From positions 1-12,219 of the forward strand of contig JARIET010000053.1 of assembly GCA_031127185.1 (NCBI GenBank): a stretch of DNA of 12,219 nucleotides, in the 5' to 3' direction. This document shows, piece by piece, positions 6,299 through 12,219 of the stretch. Below the pieces are notes generated by a model. It saw nothing but the letters and a program-made list of their open reading frames with translations, did no database searches and was not told the origin of the DNA. The number at the start of each line of letters is the position of its first letter. The first letter of the stretch is position 1. The translations under genes were made by a program, and so were the position numbers. This DNA comes from Gemmatimonadota bacterium. GTDB taxonomy: Bacteria > Gemmatimonadota > Gemmatimonadetes > Gemmatimonadales > Gemmatimonadaceae.

Positions 6299-6982
6299 AT
6301 GTCGCCGATTCTCGTGTTCGAAGTCCTGGCCGTATTGCTCGGCGCGCTGGCCGCGATGATCACCGCTGCCAAGAAGAACCTCGACTTTATCGGAACGTAT
6401 GCACTCGCTGTCGTGGTGTCCTTCGGCGGCGGGACGATTCGCGACGTGCTGCTCGACCGCCGGCCGTTTTTCTGGGCGGAGCAGTGGGAATATCTGGTTG
6501 TCATCTTCGTGCTCTGCATCCCGTTTGTATACAGCAAGACGGTCCACGGGATCGCCAAGCGCGTCGTGGCCCGGGGAGAGATCATCGATGCACTGGGACT
6601 CGGCTTCTATGCTGTGGTCGGATGCACACTGGCGCTCGAGGCCAGGCAGCCGGTGGTGATTGCCGTGCTCCTCGGCGTGATCACGAGCACGGGCGGAGGC
6701 ATCATGGGCGACGTGATCACCAATGAGATTCCCGGCTATTTTCGCCACGGAACACTGTATACATCATCCGCCTTTGCTGGAGCGGTGACGTTCGTGGCGC
6801 TGGGCGCGTTCGGCAACACGATCGCAGTGCCAGCGGCCGTCAGCGTCGCAGTCGGGATGCGGCTGATCTCTGTCTGGCGGGGCACCACACTGCCGCGCCC
6901 GACATGGCTGCAGACTGACTCGCACAAAATGCCGTCGGGCGAGCACGAGCAGCCGACCGCCCGAAAGCGCCCCAAAGAGTAG
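6299..6982 (+). CDS. TRIC cation channel family protein (UPF0126 / YadS-like)
   Basis: The 227-residue integral membrane protein has about seven hydrophobic segments. It shows the internal duplication of the TRIC/UPF0126 family: SFGGGTIRDVLLDRRPFFW (42-59) in the first half and TGGGIMGDVITNEIP (131-145) in the second, each a GGG-x2-x-D glycine-rich membrane break. Animal TRIC proteins are monovalent cation channels, and prokaryotic homologues form potassium-permeable trimers; the E. coli relative YadS has been linked to glycine uptake, so the physiological role here is open. The C-terminal 25 residues are hydrophilic and charged (cytoplasmic tail). Length and start agree with the family. It is a single gene, divergent from mutY and convergent with the transporter gene ending at 7017, with only 34 featureless bases between. 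Confidence 0.9.
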   Translation: MSPILVFEVLAVLLGALAAMITAAKKNLDFIGTYALAVVVSFGGGTIRDVLLDRRPFFWAEQWEYLVVIFVLCIPFVYSKTVHGIAKRVVARGEIIDALGLGFYAVVGCTLALEARQPVVIAVLLGVITSTGGGIMGDVITNEIPGYFRHGTLYTSSAFAGAVTFVALGAFGNTIAVPAAVSVAVGMRLISVWRGTTLPRPTWLQTDSHKMPSGEHEQPTARKRPKE

Positions 6983-7016
6983 CGGTCGGCGTGCCGGGCG
7001 GCGCGCGGGAGTCAGG

Positions 7017-7682
7017 CTACTTCGGCGACCAGTTTGGCACAGCGCTGAACAGGCCGCCTGTGACCACGATCTCACGTGCCAGTACCAGGCCGAACACGAG
7101 TGAGAGTGTCCCTGCCGCAAGGCGGATTCCGCGCTGCAGGCGCACCACCCGGGTCGCTGCGTACACCGCGGGGGCGGCGACCAGAAACGTGACGAATGCC
7201 ATTCCCGCGATGGTGCCGAGCCCGAAAACCACCAGGTAGGCCAGTGCCAAGATGGTTTCCGGAATCACGGCCAGCACGAGCAGGGTCACCGCGGCCGACC
7301 CGGCCAGCCCGTGGACCACCCCAATTACGAGCGGCCGAAGCCCATCACGCGAGCGGGCAATGGCTTCGGCGTCGGGCTGCGCGGCGCCACCGCCGGCGCG
7401 GAGGTTCGAGAACCCGAGGACAATCAGCATCAGCGCGACCCCGAACTCGAGCCCGAGCCCCAGCCGTGAGGGAATCGTCAGGCGGAAGGCGACCAGCGCA
7501 CCGCCGATGGCAAGCACGGTAATGGAATGTCCGACGCCCCAAAGCGCACCGATACGTGCGGCACGCGAAAACTTCCGTTCTCGCGCGACAATTGCCGTCA
7601 CAGCGACAATGTGGTCTGCGTCGGTGGCATGCTTGAGTCCGAGCAGGAACCCGAGCGCGGCAACGGAGAGCGCGTTCAGCAT
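7017..7682 (-). CDS. Nickel/cobalt-type (NiCoT/UreH-like) transporter family protein
   Basis: The 221-residue protein has about six membrane segments. The first segment carries GLKHATDADHIVAV, which contains the H-x4-D-H metal signature (H18, D23, H24) of NiCoT permeases. A second conserved histidine motif, VVHGLAGSAAVTLLVL, lies mid-protein after a hydrophilic loop rich in Ala, Asp and Arg, and ALWGVGHSITVL matches the third family block. It is shorter than classical NixA/HoxN (about 300-350 residues) and resembles the UreH/HupE-sized relatives, which transport Ni2+ or Co2+ across the inner membrane. No urease, hydrogenase or cobalamin gene is in view, so the metal is not settled. The ATG overlaps the end of the upstream hydrolase gene (ATGCTGA), and GGAG lies 8 nt before it, so translational coupling is likely. 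Last gene of the VWA-hydrolase-transporter unit. Confidence 0.85.
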   Translation of the reverse strand: MLNALSVAALGFLLGLKHATDADHIVAVTAIVARERKFSRAARIGALWGVGHSITVLAIGGALVAFRLTIPSRLGLGLEFGVALMLIVLGFSNLRAGGGAAQPDAEAIARSRDGLRPLVIGVVHGLAGSAAVTLLVLAVIPETILALAYLVVFGLGTIAGMAFVTFLVAAPAVYAATRVVRLQRGIRLAAGTLSLVFGLVLAREIVVTGGLFSAVPNWSPK

Positions 7683-8845
7683 TCCCGGGACTCCGCTCTC
7701 GGCGGATCACGGGGAATCGGCCCGTTCAGCAGTCGCCAGCTTCCATCCTCCATTCGCGTCGCCAGCCCAAGCGCAACACGACAGCCTGCGGGGACGCCGC
7801 GCACCACCGCCGCAAAGTCAAAGAGCGCCGTGGCGGCGAATCGCATGCCGTGGCCCGGTTCGAAAATCTTTCGCAGCGCGCCGTTGACGCGGCGGCCGCG
7901 CGTCACGTCCACCACTTCAAAGCCGCGCGCCGTGAGTTGCAGCGCGGGCGTCGCCTCGCCGGCGCGTTCCGACTTGTTGATGAAACGCGACATATCCATC
8001 ATCAGGTCGTCGTCGGAGGCGTACACGATGCGGCGCGCTGCGACGGCCGCGAGCGTAGACGCCAGCGAGTCTCGCAGGCGCGCGAGGTTGACATCGGCGG
8101 CGAACAAGACGAGTGCGGATAGTGGCCGCCTGACCAGCGAGTCGCGCCTCGCGCCGGGGCGTGTGAGGGCCTCGGTGACCAGCTGGCCACCCAGGCTGTG
8201 CCCGATCACGGTCGTCGGCTGGCTGCCGGCCGCCTCGCGCACCGCGCTGACCGCGGAAAGAAAAGTGTCACCGCTCTCCGCGGCTGTCGCGGAGTCGTCC
8301 CGGTAGGCGCGCGAGACTACGGCCGCAGCCGATGGCCACGCAACGACGCTGGCATGCGCGGGCCAGGCGAACACGACCGTCGCGCCGGTGTGTGAAATGC
8401 GGTGGCCGATGTCGGCGCCCTGCGCGATTCCGAGGGCGAACGACACCGCGTATCCGTGCACGTAGATGATGGCGCCCGACTTTGGGTCCGGCGAGTCGGC
8501 AAGGCGCATACGCAGGCGGGTCAAGAATTCGGCTCTCGAAAAACGCGCGGAGTCCACGGACTCACGGTCGGCATCCTCAAGGATGCGCCCGTCGGAGCCG
8601 GGCCCGGCCCGCTCCCGATAACGAGTGACAATGAGACCGTACTCGAGCGAGTCCGTGGGGTCCCGCGAGAGTTCGCCGGCCTCGCGCCGTCGATTCGAGA
8701 TGTACCAGGTCGTGTCGTATGATGTCGCCATGAAAGTGGCACGCGCCGAGTCGGATGGCGGCCGGCCCGCCACCTCGGGGCCGCCGCCAACGGAAGCGCA
8801 TCCGGCGCTCAGCAGCGCGAGGATCCCCGGAACCTGCGACCGCAC
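7676..8845 (-). CDS. Lipoprotein alpha/beta hydrolase (DUF900-like)
   Basis: The 389-residue product starts at GTG and has a lipoprotein signal with lipobox LSAGC (acylated C16). A hydrolase core follows a variable region of about 100 residues: AIIYVHGY (125-132, oxyanion-loop HG), a strand ATVVFAWPAHAS, and TVIGHSLGGQLV with nucleophile S217 in GHSLGG. The later blocks LVLFAADVNLARL (D251), YASDDDLMMDMSRFINKSERAG and GHGMRF (H332, candidate catalytic His) follow the DUF900 pattern. The protein is probably a lipid-anchored envelope esterase, thioesterase or lipase; the substrate is unknown. The GTG begins one base after the TAG stop of the VWA gene (TAGcGTG), and its own end overlaps the transporter start by 7 nt, so all three are likely read from one mRNA and coupled in translation. 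GTG is supported by this spacing and by the lipoprotein signal. Confidence 0.83.
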   Translation of the reverse strand: MRSQVPGILALLSAGCASVGGGPEVAGRPPSDSARATFMATSYDTTWYISNRRREAGELSRDPTDSLEYGLIVTRYRERAGPGSDGRILEDADRESVDSARFSRAEFLTRLRMRLADSPDPKSGAIIYVHGYAVSFALGIAQGADIGHRISHTGATVVFAWPAHASVVAWPSAAAVVSRAYRDDSATAAESGDTFLSAVSAVREAAGSQPTTVIGHSLGGQLVTEALTRPGARRDSLVRRPLSALVLFAADVNLARLRDSLASTLAAVAARRIVYASDDDLMMDMSRFINKSERAGEATPALQLTARGFEVVDVTRGRRVNGALRKIFEPGHGMRFAATALFDFAAVVRGVPAGCRVALGLATRMEDGSWRLLNGPIPRDPPRAESREC

Positions 8846-8846
8846 G

Positions 8847-10127
8847 CTATGAAACCTTGCGCGTCTTTCGCTTGAGGAAGTCCATCAGGATGAACTGGCC
8901 CAGCGTCATCGTGTTCGTAAAATAGGCGCGACCGCGGGTGATGGATGACACCATCTTGACGAACTCCACCAATGCGCGATCACGCGCCAGCATGAACGTG
9001 TTCACGGCGATGCCGGCTCTGCGGCATTCGGTGACCTCACCGAGCGTCTGTTGCAGCACATAGGCATCCAGGCCCATGGCATTCTTGTAGACTCGGCCAT
9101 CGGGCATGGTCAGCGCACTGGGTTTGCCATCGGTGATCATCACGATCTGTCGCATGTCCTTTCTTTGTGCGAGCAGGAGCCGGCGCGCGAGTTTGAGCCC
9201 CTCGGCTGTGTTCGTGTGGTACGGCCCCACCTGAGCGCCGGCGAGCGCGCCAATGGGAATTTCCTCCGCCGAATCGTGGAAGAGGATGACCTTGATGGTG
9301 TCGCCCGCGAACTGCGTGCGGATGAGATGCGTGAGCGCGAGCGCAACCTTCTTGGCGGGCGTGAATCGATCTTCGCCGTAGAGGATCATCGAGTGCGAGC
9401 AATCGAGCATCAACACCGTGGCACAACTCGACCGGTACTCCGACTGCCGGACCATCAGGTCCTTGTAGTCGAGGTCAATGGGCACCTCGAGCGAGCCGGT
9501 GCGGAGCATGGCGTTTCGCAGGGTTTCGTTGACGTCGATGTTGAGCACGTCACCGAACTCGTACGGCCGGCTCCATGCGTCCGCCTCGATGCCGGTCGCG
9601 AGGTGCGGCGTGTCGTGGGAGCCGAAGCTCGATTTGCCGATCGAAGACAGGATCCCGCGCAGCGCCTTGTAGCCGAGGAAGTCGATGCCCCGGTCGGTGA
9701 GCGAGAACTGCACATCGCGCGCGGCGGCCTGCGCGAGGCCGCCGGGGCCCATCACCGACTGGTGGCCGGCCGGGAGTTCTGGGGGCGCCCCGAGGTTCAG
9801 GTAGCCGCTCTCAATGAGACGCTTGACGATGGAGTCGAGCAGGTCGGAAAGTTTCTGCTCAGACACGTCGTCGCCTTCACCGCGCAGGGCCTCGAGCATT
9901 TCGGGGGTGAACTGGCCGCTCTTCAGCAACGCGTCGAGAATGGCCTGTTTGAGTGCGCCGAGCGACTTGTCGGCCTCGTCGCCCGTTTCGCCCCAATAGG
10001 GGTGATACTGCGCGCCGCCGGCGAAGCCGGATTGGAGAAGGAAGTCTGCGAGATTGTCGAGCAGCGACTGCAGGTCCACCGCGTCGCCGAGCTCGGGACT
10101 GAACTTCGTGTACGTGTGCTCTCGCAT
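8847..10127 (-). CDS. von Willebrand factor A domain protein (ChlD/CoxE-like)
   Basis: From ATG at 10127 the product is 426 residues. The N-terminal half (1-235) is helical, with repeated segments of the type [31 protein letters not shown] and [18 protein letters not shown], and ends with a region naming no known domain. The C-terminal half is a VWA domain with a full MIDAS: DCSHS at D242-S246, T307 in HTNTAEG and D333 in MITDGKPS. Such proteins bind Mg2+ and usually work with MoxR- or ChlI-type AAA+ ATPases in chelatase-like or metal-insertion assembly; no such ATPase lies in this window. The frame is open 55 codons further upstream to 10292, but those codons run into the inverted repeat of the GxxExxY element and are unlikely to be translated. 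A TAGATT box 10 nt before 10127 supports this start. First gene of a three-gene unit. Confidence 0.88.
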   Translation of the reverse strand: MREHTYTKFSPELGDAVDLQSLLDNLADFLLQSGFAGGAQYHPYWGETGDEADKSLGALKQAILDALLKSGQFTPEMLEALRGEGDDVSEQKLSDLLDSIVKRLIESGYLNLGAPPELPAGHQSVMGPGGLAQAAARDVQFSLTDRGIDFLGYKALRGILSSIGKSSFGSHDTPHLATGIEADAWSRPYEFGDVLNIDVNETLRNAMLRTGSLEVPIDLDYKDLMVRQSEYRSSCATVLMLDCSHSMILYGEDRFTPAKKVALALTHLIRTQFAGDTIKVILFHDSAEEIPIGALAGAQVGPYHTNTAEGLKLARRLLLAQRKDMRQIVMITDGKPSALTMPDGRVYKNAMGLDAYVLQQTLGEVTECRRAGIAVNTFMLARDRALVEFVKMVSSITRGRAYFTNTMTLGQFILMDFLKRKTRKVS

Positions 10128-10137
10128 CGTACGGCGG

Positions 10138-10143
10138 AATCTA
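10138..10143 (-). promoter_or_regulatory. TAGATT -10-like box before the VWA gene
   Basis: On the minus strand TAGATT is followed by 10 nt and then ATG at 10127, predicting a leader of only a few nucleotides. No Shine-Dalgarno is present. It faces away from the GxxExxY element, in mirror image to the TAGATT before the MFS gene. Confidence 0.4.
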
Positions 10144-10205
10144 GCGATGGATTGATACGGTGGCGGTTGGAACGGAGTCGAGGTTTCGTGGTTTGCGTGG
10201 CAATT

Positions 10206-10231
10206 ACTACGCACACGGAAACGGCGGAAAC
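10206..10231 (+). repeat. Left 26-bp terminal inverted repeat
   Basis: This segment begins ACTACGCACACGGAAACGG and is the exact reverse complement of 10655-10680. Its GGCGGAAAC end lies just before the GxxExxY ATG and may supply a weak ribosome-binding site (GGA). Confidence 0.93.
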
Positions 10232-10233
10232 CC

Positions 10234-10653
10234 ATGAAACAGCATGATCTGCACTCTGCGGACGACAAGGTCACGGCGCGGGTTCTCGCCACGTTCTTTC
10301 AGGTATACAATACGCTCGGTTGGGGGTTTCTCGAGGTCGTGTATCGGCGGTCGATGGCCCACGCGCTGCGCGGTGCGGGGGCTCACGTCATTGAAGAGGC
10401 GCCACAGTCGGTTTACTTCGAGGAGCATCAGGTCGGCGAGTATCGCGCTGATCTTTTGGTAGACAGCGCGGTCGTCGTTGAGCTCAAGGCGGTCACCCAG
10501 CTCGCACCCGAACACCGCGCGCAGGTCGTCAACTTCCTGCGGGCATCGCGCATGGAGCGGGGGCTGCTCTTGAACTTCGGCCCCAAGCCGGAGATCAAGC
10601 GCATAGTGTTCCACAACCATCGCAAACGCCGCGAAGATCCGCCGTTACCGTGA
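10234..10653 (+). CDS. GxxExxY family protein, putative PD-(D/E)XK nuclease fold
   Basis: The 139-residue protein contains the family-naming motif GFLEVVY (G31, E34, Y37) after a helix [37 protein letters not shown] follows, with D73, E83 and K85 fitting the D...E-x-K metal site of the PD-(D/E)XK nuclease superfamily; [20 protein letters not shown] is the conserved C-terminal block. All three candidate metal-site residues are present, so the protein should be intact. Its cellular function is not established; the family is often found singly and scattered across bacterial genomes. The last dozen residues ([11 protein letters not shown]) are basic and are encoded by repeat sequence leading into the right inverted repeat. 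The gene stands alone on the plus strand with its ATG 3 nt from the left repeat. Confidence 0.9.
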   Translation: MKQHDLHSADDKVTARVLATFFQVYNTLGWGFLEVVYRRSMAHALRGAGAHVIEEAPQSVYFEEHQVGEYRADLLVDSAVVVELKAVTQLAPEHRAQVVNFLRASRMERGLLLNFGPKPEIKRIVFHNHRKRREDPPLP

Positions 10654-10654
10654 A

Positions 10655-10680
10655 GTTTCCGCCGTTTCCGTGTGCGTAGT
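10655..10680 (-). repeat. Right 26-bp terminal inverted repeat
   Basis: This is the exact reverse complement of 10206-10231, starting 1 nt after the GxxExxY stop codon. Just inside it lies ATCCGCCGTTA (10637-10647), the 11-mer also found in the hairpin repeat at 3047-3057. Confidence 0.93.
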
Positions 10681-10690
10681 TCCCACGAAC

Positions 10691-10696
10691 TAGATT
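10691..10696 (+). promoter_or_regulatory. TAGATT -10-like box before the MFS gene
   Basis: TAGATT is followed by 9 nt and then the GTG at 10706, so normal spacing would give a 5' leader of only about 2-4 nt. There is no Shine-Dalgarno. If a -35 region exists it would fall inside the right inverted repeat of the GxxExxY unit, so that unit may have altered expression of this gene. Confidence 0.4.
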
Positions 10697-10705
10697 GCAC
10701 CCAGA

Positions 10706-11938
10706 GTGACGGCTCCCGCGCACAGTTTCAACCCGTTCCGCACGCTCGTCGCGCACCGGAACTTCCGGCTCTTCTGGTTCGGCCAGACGATTTCGCTCAT
10801 CGGCACCTGGATGCAGCAGGTGTCAACGTCGTGGCTGGCACTTGAGCTCTCGAACGACGCTTTCCTGGTGGGTCTGGTCAGTGCGGCCGGCACGGTGCCG
10901 ATCCTGCTGTTCTCGATTCCTGCGGGCGTCTTCGCCGACCGGAACGAAAAGCTCCGCCTCGTGCGTATCCTCCAGTTCGGTTTCCTGATTCAGGCCGCCG
11001 CCCTCTGGTGGTTCACCTGGACAGGCAACATTACGATCAGCCTTTTGATCGGCTTCGTGCTCATCTCGGGGGTTCTGGAGGCTATCGAGATTCCGCCACG
11101 CCAGTCGCTCATTGTTCGCCTGGTTGGGAAGGAGGACCTGCAGGGCGCTATCGCGCTCAGTTCCGGTGGTTTCAACTTTGCCCGCATCATCGGGCCGAGC
11201 ATCGCGGCCGTGGTCATCGCACAACTTGGCATCGCCTGGTGGTTCGGGATCAACGCAGTGAGTTACCTCGCTGTCGTGATTGGTCTGGCCATGATCAAGC
11301 TGCCCCCGGGTGTGGACGTGGCCAGCGAAACGAACCGTTCCACCTGGCACGGCATCGTCGAGGCGTTTCGCTACGTGCGCAATGACCGGCTGATGTGGAT
11401 CCTGATGCGGGCCGTGGCGCTGTTCTCGCTCCTGGGCATCCCCGTACTTACCATGCTGCCCGTGATGGCCCGAGATCACCTCGGTCGCGGCGCCGGTGGC
11501 TACGGCGCGATGATGGGCGCATTCGGCGTCGGCGCGCTCACAGGCACCTTGCTCATCGCCGGCCGCGGTACGCAGATCCGCCGCGGGCTGGTACTCACCG
11601 CCTCGTCGGTCAGCCTTGGCATCGCGATGGCGGCGTTCGGACTTTCGACGTCATATCCCCTGTCCATCGTTCTGCTCTTTGTCTGCGGCCTTGCGATGAT
11701 GGGCAACAACGCGCTGATCAACGGACTGATGCAATCGCGTGTGCCCGATGGCCTGCGCGCCCGCGTGATGGCGCTCTACGTCACGGTCTACATCGGTATG
11801 CATCCCGTGGGTTCGGCCATCGCCGGATGGTTCGCGCGGAGCTACGGCGTGTCCGCGACTGTCGCGGCAATGGGCACGTTCCTCTTTCTTGCGGCCACCA
11901 TCGTCTTCCGACGATATCCGGAACTGCGCCGCACGTAG
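10706..11938 (+). CDS. MFS transporter (EntS-like, DHA3-type exporter)
   Basis: The 410-residue membrane protein reads from a GTG start and has about twelve hydrophobic segments. The opening FRTLVAHRNFRLFWFGQTISLIGTWMQQV is characteristic of the DHA3/EntS group (enterobactin exporter and macrolide-efflux relatives). The loop-2/3 motif GVFADRNEKLRLVRI corresponds to the MFS signature G-x3-D-R-x-x-R, and PPRQSLIVRLVGKEDLQGAIAL is the strongly conserved central block of the group. PDGLRARVMALY marks the second-half counterpart. The family exports siderophores or drugs by proton antiport; no biosynthetic gene in the window fixes a substrate. The start is chosen because the family N-terminus begins here, and a TAGATT box lies 9 nt upstream. 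The gene is followed by a GC-rich hairpin and then rsmD on the same strand. Confidence 0.9.
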   Translation: MTAPAHSFNPFRTLVAHRNFRLFWFGQTISLIGTWMQQVSTSWLALELSNDAFLVGLVSAAGTVPILLFSIPAGVFADRNEKLRLVRILQFGFLIQAAALWWFTWTGNITISLLIGFVLISGVLEAIEIPPRQSLIVRLVGKEDLQGAIALSSGGFNFARIIGPSIAAVVIAQLGIAWWFGINAVSYLAVVIGLAMIKLPPGVDVASETNRSTWHGIVEAFRYVRNDRLMWILMRAVALFSLLGIPVLTMLPVMARDHLGRGAGGYGAMMGAFGVGALTGTLLIAGRGTQIRRGLVLTASSVSLGIAMAAFGLSTSYPLSIVLLFVCGLAMMGNNALINGLMQSRVPDGLRARVMALYVTVYIGMHPVGSAIAGWFARSYGVSATVAAMGTFLFLAATIVFRRYPELRRT

Positions 11939-11993
11939 TCGCATGACGGCCCAGACGCATTCGGTGACCGGCACGCTGCCGCCTCGAGCCGCT

Positions 11994-12019
11994 CCGGGGC
12001 CTGCCCCGGGGGCTATTTT
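11994..12019 (+). terminator. Possible terminator after the MFS gene
   Basis: CCGGGG (11994-11999) pairs with CCCCGG (12004-12009) around CCTG, a short but very GC-rich stem 56 nt after the MFS stop, followed by GGGCTATTTT. The T-run is short, so the call is tentative. The TATTTT at 12014-12019 could instead be the -10 element for rsmD. Confidence 0.4.
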
Positions 12020-12050
12020 GCGGAGTGAACAGCAGACCTGAAGCGGCCCC

Positions 12051-12219
12051 ATGAGAATCGTCTCCGGGAGATTTCGGGGGAAGGATCTCCTCGGTCCCAG
12101 CGATTTCCGCGTGCGGCCCACCGCCGAGCATGTGCGCGGTGCCATGCTCGACGCGCTGGCCGCCGACATTCCCAACGCGCGGGTGCTCGACCTCTTTGCC
12201 GGCACGGGCGCGCTCGGGC
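12051..12219 (+). CDS. rsmD: 16S rRNA (guanine966-N2)-methyltransferase RsmD (partial, 3' end outside window)
   Basis: The first 56 residues are in view: MRIVSGRFRGKDL, then FRVRPTAEHVRGAMLDAL, then ARVLDLFAGTGALG. The opening MRIVxGxxRGxxL and the RPTxxxxR segment are hallmarks of RsmD, and LDLFAGTGALG is the SAM-binding motif I of its Rossmann-fold methyltransferase domain. RsmD methylates G966 of 16S rRNA on the assembled small subunit. The full protein is about 190 residues, so roughly two thirds lies beyond the right edge. In many bacteria coaD (pantetheine-phosphate adenylyltransferase) follows, but this cannot be seen. No Shine-Dalgarno is evident before the ATG. Confidence 0.92.
   Translation, partial: MRIVSGRFRGKDLLGPSDFRVRPTAEHVRGAMLDALAADIPNARVLDLFAGTGALG

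Larger units (their letters stand above)
10206..10680 (+). mobile_element. 475-bp TIR-bounded unit carrying a GxxExxY gene
   Basis: Two perfect 26-bp inverted repeats (10206-10231 and 10655-10680) enclose a single 420-bp gene. The start codon begins 3 nt after the left repeat and the stop ends 1 nt before the right repeat, so gene and repeats fit almost without spare sequence. Similarity continues outward past the repeats with a small indel (left CGTGGCAATTACTACG against right, reverse-complemented, CGTGGGAACTACG). No target-site duplication was found and no transposase is encoded. The unit lies in the divergent gap between the VWA and MFS genes. The inner right end has two near-copies of CCGCCGTT(A/T)CCGTG. 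Mobility is inferred from the structure, not shown. Confidence 0.6.

Noticed and set aside
9051..10247. 398-codon open frame on the plus strand opposite the VWA gene
   Set aside because: It is an antisense shadow caused by high GC at third codon positions; the VWA protein has complete MIDAS motifs, and this frame has none of any kind.
10128..10292. N-terminal extension of the VWA protein by 55 residues
   Set aside because: The extra codons run through the left inverted repeat and into the antisense of the GxxExxY gene, lack any conserved look, and start upstream of the likely promoter.

Overview
The window is high-GC bacterial chromosome with short intergenic gaps. A carboxypeptidase-regulatory-type TonB-dependent receptor, an exported PLP enzyme, an exported RidA protein and several starts without Shine-Dalgarno sites would fit an environmental Gram-negative such as a member of Gemmatimonadota. 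That assignment is inference from style and not a database match. Most genes are ordinary housekeeping or transport functions. The unusual content lies in the intergenic repeats.

Layout. 1-859 (minus): N-terminal part of a TonB-dependent receptor that runs off the left edge. 1038-2339 (minus): Tat-exported class V aminotransferase-fold PLP enzyme. It is divergent from a RidA-family protein with a signal peptide (2454-2909, plus). 2921-3110: a gene-free 190-bp hairpin-forming repeat between convergent genes. 3118-3891 (minus): TSUP-family permease, divergent from citrate synthase gltA (4005-5351, plus). 5365-5473: tandem repeat plus hairpin between the ends of gltA and mutY (5467-6246, minus; catalytic domain only). 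6299-6982 (plus): TRIC/UPF0126 membrane protein. 7017-10127 (minus): a tightly packed three-gene unit of a von Willebrand A protein, a lipoprotein alpha/beta hydrolase (DUF900-like) and a nickel/cobalt-type transporter. 10206-10680: a compact element in which a GxxExxY-family gene fills the space between perfect 26-bp inverted repeats. 10706-11938 (plus): MFS exporter. 12051-12219 (plus): start of rsmD.

How the parts relate. The VWA, hydrolase and transporter genes touch or overlap (a 1-bp gap and a 7-bp overlap), so they are probably co-transcribed. The exported PLP enzyme and exported RidA are divergent neighbours and may form an envelope enzyme/imine-clearance pair. The GxxExxY unit sits in the divergent gap between the VWA and MFS genes. 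It shares an 11-bp motif and a similar end design with the gene-free hairpin at 2921-3110, which suggests one repeat family with a gene-carrying form and a gene-less form. Four genes (TSUP, TRIC, VWA, MFS) have a TAGATT or TAGACT hexamer 5-10 nt before the start and no clear Shine-Dalgarno, which points to leaderless or near-leaderless transcripts.

No tRNA, rRNA, CRISPR array, classical transposase or phage gene was seen, and no gene-free stretch exceeds about 210 bp.
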